Shown: positions 50,757 to 59,085 of the stretch, in pieces | Layout of the letters: each line of letters starts with the position of its first letter | How positions within the stretch are numbered: position 1 is the first letter of the stretch | NCBI RefSeq assembly: GCF_002305855.1 | Contig: NZ_CP022163.1 | Span: forward strand, 1,240,292-1,304,291 | Length of the DNA: 64,000 nt | Origin: Melittangium boletus DSM 14713 | Lineage (GTDB): Bacteria; Myxococcota; Myxococcia; Myxococcales; Myxococcaceae | Reading direction: 5' to 3' | The notes under the pieces: model-generated | Seen by the model: the letters and a program-made list of their open reading frames with translations, nothing else | What the model was told of the DNA's origin: nothing | Database searches by the model: none | Position numbers and translations under genes: made by a program

Positions 50757-53700
50757 ATGATCCATTTCAAACGTTCAAGGCTATTTCTTCGCACCGCATG
50801 CGCGATTCCACTCCTCACGAGCGCGTGCACCCCAGCGGGCGATTCGCGTGACGGACAGGACGTCGCACCGTTGGGCGTGGCGGTCGCCGTGCGGAGCGCG
50901 TCCGCGGCGGCGACCGTGCTCTCCGCGGGAAAACCCGCATCCGCCAGCAGCAGCAACGCCCCCTACACGGCGAACAACCTCACCGACGGCAACCAGGGTT
51001 CCTATTGGGAGTCGGCCAATGGGGCATTCCCTCAATGGGCCCAGGTCGACCTGGGCTCGGCCGCGACCGTCGAGGACGTCGTCCTGCGGCTGCCAGCCGG
51101 CTGGGGCACGCGCGACGAGACCCTGTCCATCCAGTCCTCCACCGACGGCTCCTCGTTCACCACCCTCAAGGCGAGCACGTCCTACGCGTTCAACCCGTCC
51201 ACGGGCAACACCGTGACGATCGACGTCCCGGACACGTCCGCGCGCTATGTGCGCGTCACCATCACGGCCAACACCGGCTGGGGCGCCGGCCAGCTCTCCG
51301 AATTCGAGGTCCGCGGCACCGCCAGCACCCCGCCGACCGACCCGCCACCGAATCCGCCCACCGGGAGCAATCTCGCCCTCGGCAAGTCCATCGTGGGCTC
51401 CTCGACGGAGTGGCAGTTCGTGGCCACCAACGCCAATGACGGCAGGACCGACACCTACTGGGAGGGCGCGGGCGGCCAGTACCCGAGCCACCTGACGGTC
51501 TCGCTCGGCACGAACGTCGACCTCACGGGCGTGGTCGTCAAGCTGCCCCCGGCCACCGAATGGGCGACCCGCACCCAGACCTTCGAGGTCCAGGGCCGTG
51601 GCCAGGCGGGCGGGTCGTGGAGCACCCTCAAGGCCTCCGCGGCGTACACGTTCAACCCGGCGACCGGTAACTCGGTCACCGTGCCGTTCACCGGCACCGC
51701 CGCCGACGTCCGGCTCGTCTTCACGGGCAACACCGGCTCTGGCAATGGCCAGGTCGCCGAATTCCAGGTCCACGGCATCCCCTCGGCCAATCCCGACCTC
51801 ACCGTCACCGCGGTCACCGCGACACCGGGCTCGCCGATCGAGTCCGACACGATCACGCTGACGGCCACGGTGAAGAACGTCGGCACCAAGCCATCGCCGG
51901 CGACGAGCGTCAATCTCACCGTCGACGGTGCCGCGGCCGCCACGGCCGCCGTCGCCAGTCTCGCGGCCGGTGCGACCACGACCGTGTCGGCGCCCATCGG
52001 CAAGAAGAGCGCCGGGTCCTACACGATCGGCGCCGTCGTCGACCCGGACAGCACCGTCGTCGAACAGAACGAGAGCAATAACGCGTTCAGCAACCCGACC
52101 AAGCTCACGGTGTCGGAGGCTCCCGGCCCTGATCTGCAGGTGCTGAGCATCACCCCGAACCCAGCGAATCCGGCCATCGGGACGCCGGTCAAGTTCAGCG
52201 TGGCGGTGAAGAACCGCGGAACCACGGCGGTGGGAGCGGCCACGGTGACCCGGGTCGCGGTGGGCGGCAGCACACTCGACACCACCACCCCGGCCGTCGC
52301 CGCTGGCGCGACCGTCACCGTGACCACCACGGGCAGTTGGACCGCCACGAGCGGAGGCGCCACCGTCACGGCCACGGCCGATGCGACCGGCGTCGTCGCC
52401 GAGACCAACGAAAGCAACAACACGTTCTCGCAGTCGATCGTCGTCGGGCGTGGGGCGGCGATCCCATGGGTCACCTACGAGGCCGAGGCTGGCCGCTACC
52501 AGGGCACCCTGCTGGAGACGGACCCGCTGCGCACCTTCGGGCACACCAACTTCGCCACCGAGTCCTCGGGTCGCAAGTCCGTGCGCCTGAACAGCACCGG
52601 CCAGTACGTCGAGTTCACCTCGACCCACCCGACGAACTCGATCGTCGTGCGCAACGCCATCCCCGACGCGCCAAACGGAGGCGGCCAGGAGGCCACGATC
52701 AGCCTGTACGCCAACGGCACCTTCGTGCAAAAGCTGACGCTCTCGTCGCGGCACAGCTGGCTGTACGGGAACACCGACGGCCCGGAGGCGCTGACCAACA
52801 CGCCCCAGGCCGACGCCCGGCGGCTGTTCGACGAGTCGCACGCGCTGCTCGCGCAGTCCTACCCGGCCGGCACCACGTTCCGCCTGCAGCGTGACGCCTC
52901 GGACACGGCGTCGTTCTACATCATCGACCTGATCGACCTCGAGCAGGTGGCACCGCCGGCGAGCAAGCCCGCCGAGTGCACGTCCATCACCAATTACGGC
53001 GCGGTGCCGAACGACGGCATCGACGACACGGACGCCATCCAGCGGGCGGTGACGGACGACCAGAATGGCGTCATCAGCTGCGTGTGGATCCCCGCGGGGC
53101 AGTGGCGGCAGGAGAAGAAGATCCTCACCGACGATCCGCTGAATCGCGGGATGTACAACCAGGTGGGCATCCGGAACGTCACGATCCGCGGCGCGGGCAT
53201 GTGGCACTCCCAGCTCTACACGACGATCGAGCCGCACAACCAGACAGGGAGCATCAACCACCCCCACGAGGGCAACTTCGGCTTCGACATCGACGACAAC
53301 GTGCAGATCTCCGACATCGCGATCTTCGGCTCCGGCCGGATCCGTGGAGGTGATGGCAATGCCGAGGGTGGCGTCGCCCTGAATGGCCGGTTCGGCAAGA
53401 ACACGAAGATCACCAACGTGTGGATCGAGCACGCCAACGTGGCGGTCTGGGTGGGTCGTGACTACGACAACATCCCCGAGCTGTGGGGTCCGGCCGACGG
53501 CCTGCAGTTCAGCGGCATGCGCATCCGCGACACCTATGCGGATGGCATCAACTTCAGCAATGGCACGCGCAACTCGCGGGTGTTCAACTCGTCGTTCCGC
53601 ACCACCGGCGACGACTCCCTGGCGGTCTGGGCCAACCCCTACGTCAAGGACCGCTCGGTGGACATCGCCCACGACAACCACTTCGTCAACAACACGATCC

Positions 53701-54197
53701 AGCTGCCCTGGCGGGCGAACGGCATCGCGATCTACGGCGGCTACGGCAACACGATCGAGAACAACCTGATCTACGACACCATGAACTACCCCGGCATCAT
53801 GCTGGCGACCGACCACGATCCCCTGCCCTTCTCGGGGACGACGTTGATCGCCAACAACGGGCTCTACCGGACCGGTGGTGCGTTCTGGAACGAGGACCAG
53901 GAGTTCGGAGCGATCACGCTGTTCCCGTCGACCCGGGACATCACCGGCGTCACCATCCGGGACACCGACATCTACGACTCGACCTACGACGGCATCCAGT
54001 TCAAGAACGGTGGCGGCAACATGCCGGACGTCGTGATCAGCAACGTGCGGATCAGCAACTCGATCAACGGTGCTGGCATCCTGGCCATGAGCGGTGCCCG
54101 CGGTAACACGACGCTGACGAACGTCACCATCACCGGCTCGGCCGACGGCAACATCGTCAAGCAGCCGGGCTCGCAGTTCGTCATCAACGGCGGATAG
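50757..54197 (+). CDS. Multidomain secreted GH87-like alpha-1,3-glucanase
   Basis: A 1146-residue lipoprotein-type export (lipobox LTSAC, Cys24). Domains in order: two F5/8 type C (discoidin) modules (about 54-190 and 204-342, each with SYWES/TYWEG and an STLKAS/TTLKAS core), two CARDB modules (about 347-455 and 460-565, with NVGTKPSPA and NRGTTAVGAA), a CBM6/35-like module (about 572-740, EAEAGRYQGTL) and a C-terminal right-handed beta-helix (about 745-1146) opening with SITNYGAVPNDGIDDTDAIQRA, then DGLQFSGMRIRDTYADGINF and TTGDDSLAVW. This catalytic layout is that of GH87 mycodextranases and alpha-1,3-glucanases, which attack fungal cell-wall alpha-glucan. Modules and codon choice resemble actinobacterial enzymes, so acquisition is possible. 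Confidence 0.87.
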   Translation: MIHFKRSRLFLRTACAIPLLTSACTPAGDSRDGQDVAPLGVAVAVRSASAAATVLSAGKPASASSSNAPYTANNLTDGNQGSYWESANGAFPQWAQVDLGSAATVEDVVLRLPAGWGTRDETLSIQSSTDGSSFTTLKASTSYAFNPSTGNTVTIDVPDTSARYVRVTITANTGWGAGQLSEFEVRGTASTPPTDPPPNPPTGSNLALGKSIVGSSTEWQFVATNANDGRTDTYWEGAGGQYPSHLTVSLGTNVDLTGVVVKLPPATEWATRTQTFEVQGRGQAGGSWSTLKASAAYTFNPATGNSVTVPFTGTAADVRLVFTGNTGSGNGQVAEFQVHGIPSANPDLTVTAVTATPGSPIESDTITLTATVKNVGTKPSPATSVNLTVDGAAAATAAVASLAAGATTTVSAPIGKKSAGSYTIGAVVDPDSTVVEQNESNNAFSNPTKLTVSEAPGPDLQVLSITPNPANPAIGTPVKFSVAVKNRGTTAVGAATVTRVAVGGSTLDTTTPAVAAGATVTVTTTGSWTATSGGATVTATADATGVVAETNESNNTFSQSIVVGRGAAIPWVTYEAEAGRYQGTLLETDPLRTFGHTNFATESSGRKSVRLNSTGQYVEFTSTHPTNSIVVRNAIPDAPNGGGQEATISLYANGTFVQKLTLSSRHSWLYGNTDGPEALTNTPQADARRLFDESHALLAQSYPAGTTFRLQRDASDTASFYIIDLIDLEQVAPPASKPAECTSITNYGAVPNDGIDDTDAIQRAVTDDQNGVISCVWIPAGQWRQEKKILTDDPLNRGMYNQVGIRNVTIRGAGMWHSQLYTTIEPHNQTGSINHPHEGNFGFDIDDNVQISDIAIFGSGRIRGGDGNAEGGVALNGRFGKNTKITNVWIEHANVAVWVGRDYDNIPELWGPADGLQFSGMRIRDTYADGINFSNGTRNSRVFNSSFRTTGDDSLAVWANPYVKDRSVDIAHDNHFVNNTIQLPWRANGIAIYGGYGNTIENNLIYDTMNYPGIMLATDHDPLPFSGTTLIANNGLYRTGGAFWNEDQEFGAITLFPSTRDITGVTIRDTDIYDSTYDGIQFKNGGGNMPDVVISNVRISNSINGAGILAMSGARGNTTLTNVTITGSADGNIVKQPGSQFVINGG

Positions 54198-54227
54198 TCA
54201 CACCGGTCACGAGAAGACCTCCGGCGC

Positions 54228-54446
54228 GTGGAGACGTTTCTCCATGCGCCGGGGGGACCGAACACTTGCCGCGTGGCGGTCGTGGTCGGCGCCACCCGAG
54301 GCGCTGGCCGAGGCATCGCGGCCGCGCTCGGCGAAGCGGGCGCCACCGTGGGCTTCACCCACATCGACGGCACCCACCCCGACGTCTGGAAATTCATGTC
54401 CGACGAGCCAGCCGGCCTATCGGTCGATCTGGCGAATTACCGGTGA
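54228..54446 (+). pseudogene. SDR gene with large in-frame internal deletion
   Basis: A 72-codon frame whose first half is the NAD(P)-binding start of a short-chain dehydrogenase (VAVVVGATRGAGRGIAAALGEAGATV) and whose second half is the C-terminal end of the same kind of enzyme (DGTHPDVWKFM, ending DLANYR). The roughly 200 middle codons, with the catalytic Tyr/Lys, are absent, and the two ends are joined in frame at about codon 42. The product cannot be an enzyme. The ATG at 54228 lacks a good ribosome site. Confidence 0.72.
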
Positions 54447-54641
54447 AGGGGAGGCCGGGCCAAAGCCACAACCCCCTGTAAACCTTGGAGAAGGGCCCGA
54501 TACCGCCGCACCTGGCCCATTCTTCCAGAAATCTTTCGCGACCATGTCACATCTTCGCGGACTGCCTCGTCCTGGCGGGCGATCGTGGGAACCAGAGAGC
54601 CAAGGTATCTCCTTCCCACACGATTGCCGAGGGAATGAGAC

Positions 54642-55400
54642 ATGAAGATCGTGGTCATTGGCGGGACTGGTTTGATTGGGACGAAGCTGGTGAACAAGCT
54701 CCGTCATGTGGGGCATGAAGTCGTCGCCGCCTCACCTAAAACCGGAGTCAATAGCATCACCGGCGAGGGGCTGGCACAAGCACTCGCGGGCGCTGAAGTG
54801 CTCGTCGATGTCGCCAACTCGCCGTCCTTCGAGGACAAGGCGGTGCTCGACTTCTTCGAGACGTCGGGCCGCAACCTGCTCACCGCCGAGTCGAGGGCGA
54901 ACGTCCGGCATCACGTGGTGCTCTCGGTGGTCGGGACCGATCGAATGCTCGCCAGCGGCTATTTCCGCGCGAAGATGGCGCAGGAGGAGCTGATCAAGGC
55001 CTCTCCAATCCCGTACACCATCCTGCGGGCGACTCAGTTCTTCGAGTTCATGGGCGGCATCGCGCAGTCCTCCACCCATGGCGACACGGCACATGTCTCG
55101 CCCGCGCTTCTGCAGCCCATCGCGGCCGAGGACGTCGCCTCGGCGCTCGCCGACGTGGCGCTCGCCGCGCCAGCGAATGCCACGCTCGAAGTCGCCGGTC
55201 CCGAGAAGCAACCGCTCGCCGAGCTGGTCCGCCGGTACTTGAGCGCGAACGGGAAGTCCCTCGAGGTGATCGTCGACGCGGAGGCTCCTTATTTCGGCAT
55301 CCGGATCGACGACCGATCCCTCACGCCCGGTACCGAGGCTCGGATCATGCCAACCCGCTTCGAGAACTGGCTCGCCCAGTCCTCGGCCGGCACCCGGTGA
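54642..55400 (+). CDS. NAD(P)-binding SDR/NmrA-type protein
   Basis: A 252-residue atypical short-chain dehydrogenase. It starts with the dinucleotide-binding GGTGLIG (residues 7-13) and has VVLSVVGTDR and FRAKMAQEELIKASPIPYTILRATQFFEF, the pattern of NmrA/TMR-like and YwnB-like proteins that bind NAD(P)H and may reduce quinones or serve as redox sensors. GAGGGA before the ATG supports the start. A four-helix membrane protein follows after 10 bases, so the two are likely cotranscribed. Confidence 0.85.
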   Translation: MKIVVIGGTGLIGTKLVNKLRHVGHEVVAASPKTGVNSITGEGLAQALAGAEVLVDVANSPSFEDKAVLDFFETSGRNLLTAESRANVRHHVVLSVVGTDRMLASGYFRAKMAQEELIKASPIPYTILRATQFFEFMGGIAQSSTHGDTAHVSPALLQPIAAEDVASALADVALAAPANATLEVAGPEKQPLAELVRRYLSANGKSLEVIVDAEAPYFGIRIDDRSLTPGTEARIMPTRFENWLAQSSAGTR

Positions 55401-55410
55401 GTCGATCTCC

Positions 55411-55827
55411 ATGTCCAAAACACTTGTTCTGAACTTCGCCCGGGTGCTCGGCCTCGGCCTGCTCGCGAACGGCATCTACATGCTCGTGTCGCCCGGGAGC
55501 TGGTATGTCGCGGTCCCCGGTGTCATCACCACCGGCCCCTTCAACCAGCATTTTCTGCGCGACATCGGGCTGATCTTCCTGCTGCTCGGCACGGCCTTCC
55601 TGCTCGGTGCCTCCCGGCCAGGCGCCCGGACCATCCTCTGGTCAACGGCCACGTTCTGGCTCTGCGGCCACGCCCTCTTCCATTTCTGGGAAGTGGGGGC
55701 TGGCATCTGCGGGCCCTCGGCGATTCCACGCGACTTCCCGGCTGTCACCCTCCCTGCGATCATCGGAGTCGTGCTCTCACTGTGGTCCGCGAAGGACGAG
55801 CGCGCCGTGCAGGCATCCGCCGCCTGA
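55411..55827 (+). CDS. Small four-helix membrane protein
   Basis: A 138-residue protein with four membrane segments (VLGLGLLANGIYMLVSP, HFLRDIGLIFLLLGTAFLLGA, ILWSTATFWLCGHALFHFWEV, AVTLPAIIGVVLSLWSA). The family is not recognised by name; similar proteins are often found with SDR or sigma-factor regulated genes. It follows the NmrA-type gene by 10 bases and probably shares its transcript. His residues within segments (GHALFHFWE) might bind a cofactor. Confidence 0.65.
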   Translation: MSKTLVLNFARVLGLGLLANGIYMLVSPGSWYVAVPGVITTGPFNQHFLRDIGLIFLLLGTAFLLGASRPGARTILWSTATFWLCGHALFHFWEVGAGICGPSAIPRDFPAVTLPAIIGVVLSLWSAKDERAVQASAA

Positions 55828-55856
55828 CGGACCGCCTGGCCGCGTCCGGGTCGGGC

Positions 55857-56834
55857 TCACCCGATGAAGAACTCCCGGCCGAGCTGCTGCTCGCTGAGCT
55901 CCCAGAGGCGTCGTGCCGCCGCGGCGTCCCTGGCCCAGGGGCGCACGCCGCGCTTCTCTGGACTGTCGCCGCCGACCGCGGGCGCGATGTCGCAATCCTC
56001 GCAGTACACGCCCCCCCGGCCGTCGAGCTGAGGACTGGTGGCGCACCAGACCTGGGTCGCCGCGCCCTGCGCCACCGTCTTGAAGCCCGTCACCTCCGGA
56101 GGCTGGATGTTGCCGGTGGCGTCGATCGCGCCGACCCGGCGAAGATCCTCCGGGGACAGATGCCGGACGAGATCGGTCAGGATTTCCCCGGGATGTAGCG
56201 AGAAAGCCCGCACGCCGTGCCCGCGCGCTCGCCGGTCGAGTTCGAGCGCGAACAGGGCGTTGGCCGTCTTCGACTGGCCATAGGCGATCCACTTGTCATA
56301 GGGCCTGTGCGCGAAGTGAGGATCGTCGAAATCCACCGCGCAGATGCGGTGGCCCAGCGAGGACACGCTGACCACCCGGGCCGCCTCCGCGCGGCGCAAC
56401 GCCGGCCAGAGCCCCGCGGTCAGCAGGAAGTGGCCAAGATGGTTGGTCGCGAACTGGCGCTCGAATCCCCGCCCGTCCCGCTCGAGGGGGCAGGCCATGA
56501 CCCCCGCGCTCTGGATGAGGACGTGGAGCGGCCGCCCGCTGGCCACGTACCGCGCGGCGAAGGCGTCGATCGACTCCGGATCCCCCAGGTCGAGCCGCTC
56601 CAGCTCGGCCTCGGGAATGTCGCGGAGCGTGCGGCGCGCCTTGTCGAGGTCCCGCGCGGGCACGACGACGCGCGCTCCCGCCCGGACCAGGGCGCGCACC
56701 GTCTCGACTCCAATTCCCGAGTAGCCCCCGGTGACGATGGCGTGGAACCCCCTCAGGTCGCGCCCCGCGAGCACCTGCTCCGCGGTCGTGTGGAAGCCGA
56801 ATCCCGAATTCAGCGGCGATTGTTCGGTGCGCAT
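55857..56834 (-). CDS. Short-chain dehydrogenase (retinol-dehydrogenase-like)
   Basis: A 325-residue classical-extended SDR: cofactor motif TGGYSGIG (39-46), NAG-equivalent SAGVM, catalytic Ser in VSVSSLGH and YGQSK (Tyr and Lys), followed by SLHPGEILTDL. The pattern matches the light-dependent protochlorophyllide-reductase/WWOX-like and retinol dehydrogenase-like group. It oxidises or reduces an alcohol/ketone using NADP; the substrate is unknown. Single gene; the convergent membrane protein ends 29 bases away. Confidence 0.87.
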   Translation of the reverse strand: MRTEQSPLNSGFGFHTTAEQVLAGRDLRGFHAIVTGGYSGIGVETVRALVRAGARVVVPARDLDKARRTLRDIPEAELERLDLGDPESIDAFAARYVASGRPLHVLIQSAGVMACPLERDGRGFERQFATNHLGHFLLTAGLWPALRRAEAARVVSVSSLGHRICAVDFDDPHFAHRPYDKWIAYGQSKTANALFALELDRRARGHGVRAFSLHPGEILTDLVRHLSPEDLRRVGAIDATGNIQPPEVTGFKTVAQGAATQVWCATSPQLDGRGGVYCEDCDIAPAVGGDSPEKRGVRPWARDAAAARRLWELSEQQLGREFFIG

Positions 56835-56966
56835 GGAATGCCTTTCCCTGGGCCGCCATCCCCGGCGGCGTGTCTTGGAAAGGAGTACCCCGTGGTTCTC
56901 GCACGGACCATGCGTCTCCGTCCGTCATTCTTTCGCGAGCGTCCGGGGAAGGAGAAGAGACGACAA

Positions 56967-57011
56967 GGGCGCGGCGGACTCCCGGATGCACCCCGGAAGC
57001 CCGCCGCGCCC
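56967..57011. terminator. Hairpin downstream of the ricin-thaumatin gene
   Basis: An 11-bp stem (GGGCGCGGCGG with CCGCCGCGCCC) around a 23-base loop lies 22 bases after the stop of the minus-strand gene at 57034 and before the SDR gene start at 56834. Confidence 0.6.
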
Positions 57012-57033
57012 GTCACTTCGGGATTTCCGCCCG

Positions 57034-58218
57034 TTAGTTAGGCGGGCAGAACACGATGTCGAAGTCCTCGGCGTTGCACGCCGCCATCGGACCCGCGTCA
57101 TCGCCCGACCACGAGTACGACTGCGAGCACATCGCGTCGAAGTACTTCGCCACGGGGCTGTTGGGGTTGTCGCGATCGCGGCTCACGCAGGCGATGACCT
57201 GGCCGGCGGCGTTGCGCAGCTTGCCCACATCGGGGCAGTTGGCGAGCATGTCCATGGGGCAGCTGCGCGTCTGGCCCGTGCACGTCGTCCCGCCTGACAA
57301 ATCATAGGGGACGATCTTCAGGGGCAGGTTGTTCGCGTCCACGTGGCTGAGGTTGAACCAATCCCAGCTGTTGTACTGGTAGAACACCTCGTTGAAGCCA
57401 AACTCCGCCAGCGAGTGGTGCTCGAAGCCCGGATCCTCGCCCTTGCGGAAGCCCCAGTAGCGCTTGGTCAGCATCATCTCCGTGGTGCCGCCGATGTTGC
57501 GGCACGCCTCCTGGCCCGAGGCCAGGTCTCCGCCGGAGATGTTGTTGCCGGCGAAGGTGACCGGGAAGGAACAGCGGTTGATGAAGCGCAGGTTGGTGCG
57601 TCCATCATTACGGGTCAGACAGCCCGTGCCGGAGGGAGGCGGCGTGGTCCCCCCGCCATCCACCCGGTCGAAGGTGTAGTGCTGATTGGCCGTGCCCGTA
57701 TAGGGGTACTGCACATACTCCGTGCCGCTGACGGCCGAGCCCCAGTACAGATCGACGGCCATGTCCGTGTGGCGCAGATGGAGGCTGAACTGGTTGTTGC
57801 CCCGGCCCACGAACTTGAACTGCTGGTTGTTGCCGCCCAGGTACGACCACTGGTGCACCTTGGCGTTCTGCTCGGTGCTGTTGCCCATGATGTCGAGGCT
57901 CTTGCCACTGGCGATGTTGATGATCTTCCAGTAGCCGCCCGACGTGGGGGAGATGTGGAACTTCTGGGCATTGCTGCCATTGCAGTCCCACTGCTGCACC
58001 TTGGCGCCGTCCGCGGTGCTGCCCGAGGCAACGTCCACGCACTTGCCCGTCATGGCCGAGCGGATGACGTAGTCACCCTCCACGATGCTGCCCACGATGG
58101 CGGCGCTCTCGAGCGTCCCGCTCTCCTCGGCGCCCTCCACCTCGGAGACATTGCAGCCCGTCATTCCACCCAGCACACCCAGCAACGACACACAGCGCCA
58201 TACGGTCATTCGCGACAT
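57034..58218 (-). CDS. Ricin-lectin/thaumatin-like fusion lipoprotein
   Basis: A 394-residue lipoprotein (lipobox GMTGC). Residues about 50-190 are a ricin B-type beta-trefoil (GKCVDVASGSTADGAKVQQWDCNG, NAKVHQWSYLGGNNQQF, ANQHYTF). After a Thr/Pro hinge, residues about 200-394 form a thaumatin-like domain: FINRCSFPVTFAG at the start, GLPLKIVP-equivalent NLPLKIVPYDLSGG, and VAKYFDAMCSQSYSWSGDDAG ending with VFCPPN, the bacterial counterpart of the SYA(Y/W)DD signature. It has exactly ten Cys in this domain, the number in small thaumatin-like proteins. These bind or cleave beta-1,3-glucan and are antifungal in plants. The ATG at 58218 has GGAG six bases upstream; a TTG further up is less likely. 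Confidence 0.87.
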   Translation of the reverse strand: MSRMTVWRCVSLLGVLGGMTGCNVSEVEGAEESGTLESAAIVGSIVEGDYVIRSAMTGKCVDVASGSTADGAKVQQWDCNGSNAQKFHISPTSGGYWKIINIASGKSLDIMGNSTEQNAKVHQWSYLGGNNQQFKFVGRGNNQFSLHLRHTDMAVDLYWGSAVSGTEYVQYPYTGTANQHYTFDRVDGGGTTPPPSGTGCLTRNDGRTNLRFINRCSFPVTFAGNNISGGDLASGQEACRNIGGTTEMMLTKRYWGFRKGEDPGFEHHSLAEFGFNEVFYQYNSWDWFNLSHVDANNLPLKIVPYDLSGGTTCTGQTRSCPMDMLANCPDVGKLRNAAGQVIACVSRDRDNPNSPVAKYFDAMCSQSYSWSGDDAGPMAACNAEDFDIVFCPPN

Positions 58219-58581
58219 GATGCACTCCAAGCAAGGAATTGAGGGGTGGGCCTACCCACCCTTCCCGCGGGCCGTGTCGGATTGCCTTCGTGCCATGCTC
58301 CAACTTCACCTGGATGGCATGTTTCCACGGACTTGCGGGTTGGGCCGCCCTGGCCTGGAAACGGCAATTATCATTTTCTGATGACTCGTGTCATCATGGA
58401 AAAGCAACAATCCCCGAATCCCTTGCGAAGTGTACACGCCACTACAAATGGCGCCGGGCGCTCCACCCCCGTGGAAGCATGACGCGCAACGCCAATGACT
58501 GGCGCCTGTCAGCCCCACGGTTCAGCTCGTGTTTCAATTTTCTTCCCAGGGTGGTGAGCGGGAAGATGGACACGGTTGAGA
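58219..58581. other. AT-rich spacer between two secreted-protein genes
   Basis: A 363-base stretch with no coding-like frame. It contains the inverted repeat at 58379-58396 and an adjacent AT-rich run (aattatcattttctg), so it is probably the promoter region of the ricin-thaumatin gene. Confidence 0.5.
58379..58396. promoter_or_regulatory. Inverted repeat TGATGAC-N4-GTCATCA
   Basis: A perfect 7+7 inverted repeat with a 4-base spacer, flanked by AT-rich sequence about 160 bases upstream of the ricin-thaumatin start. Such short dyads are typical binding sites of dimeric regulators. No regulator gene is nearby. Confidence 0.45.
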
Positions 58582-59010
58582 CTAGAAGAAGTCGTTGAAG
58601 GCCGTGATGGTGGCCGTCAGCTTGTAGTTGCCGTTGTCCACGCTGATGGTGAAGGGCTTGCCGGGCGCGCTGGTGTAACCCGTGGCGGACCCCTGGCACT
58701 GAGAGCAGAGCAGGACGCCATCGCGGCTGACGTTCCAATACCCGTTGAGCTGGCCACCCGCGGTCGCGGGCGAGACCGAGACGAGCTGGAACTCGTACAG
58801 GCCCGCGCTGCTCCTGGCCCGCGCGTAGGCGAACGCGTAGGAGGTGCCAAAGGTCCAGCTGGACGAGGCCTTCGCGTCCGACGCGGAGGTGACGGTTCCC
58901 AACGTGGTGAGCGAGGCGGGAGTGCCCGCCCAGGTGTTGTACACGGACGCGGCCGAGGCCAGGGTAGGCAACAGGACGGCGAGAACGGGGACGAGGCGGC
59001 GGCTCATCAT
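58582..59010 (-). CDS. Small secreted protein of unknown function
   Basis: A 142-residue exported protein with a signal peptide (about 1-20) and a compact, Ser/Thr/Gly-rich mature domain (ASSSWTFGTSYAFAYARARSS, GYWNVSRDGVLLCSQCQG, TISVDNGNYKLTATI) that looks like an all-beta fold. Cys-x-x-Cys (LCSQCQG) may form a disulphide. GGAG before a double ATG supports 59010. The family is not recognised. Its position behind the ricin-thaumatin gene and the composition suggest another secreted accessory protein. Confidence 0.6.
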   Translation of the reverse strand: MMSRRLVPVLAVLLPTLASAASVYNTWAGTPASLTTLGTVTSASDAKASSSWTFGTSYAFAYARARSSAGLYEFQLVSVSPATAGGQLNGYWNVSRDGVLLCSQCQGSATGYTSAPGKPFTISVDNGNYKLTATITAFNDFF

Positions 59011-59085
59011 GGGCGGACTCCAGTGAGAGGAGAAACGAAGAGCATCATTGGAACGCGCCCAGGTGACTGTCAATGAATTCCCGTT

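Noticed and set aside
50781..53816. A 1011-codon open frame on the minus strand
   Set aside because: It lies fully inside the GH87-like gene, reads as Val/Arg/Gly/His-rich low-information sequence without motifs, and is a GC-bias shadow of the real plus-strand gene.
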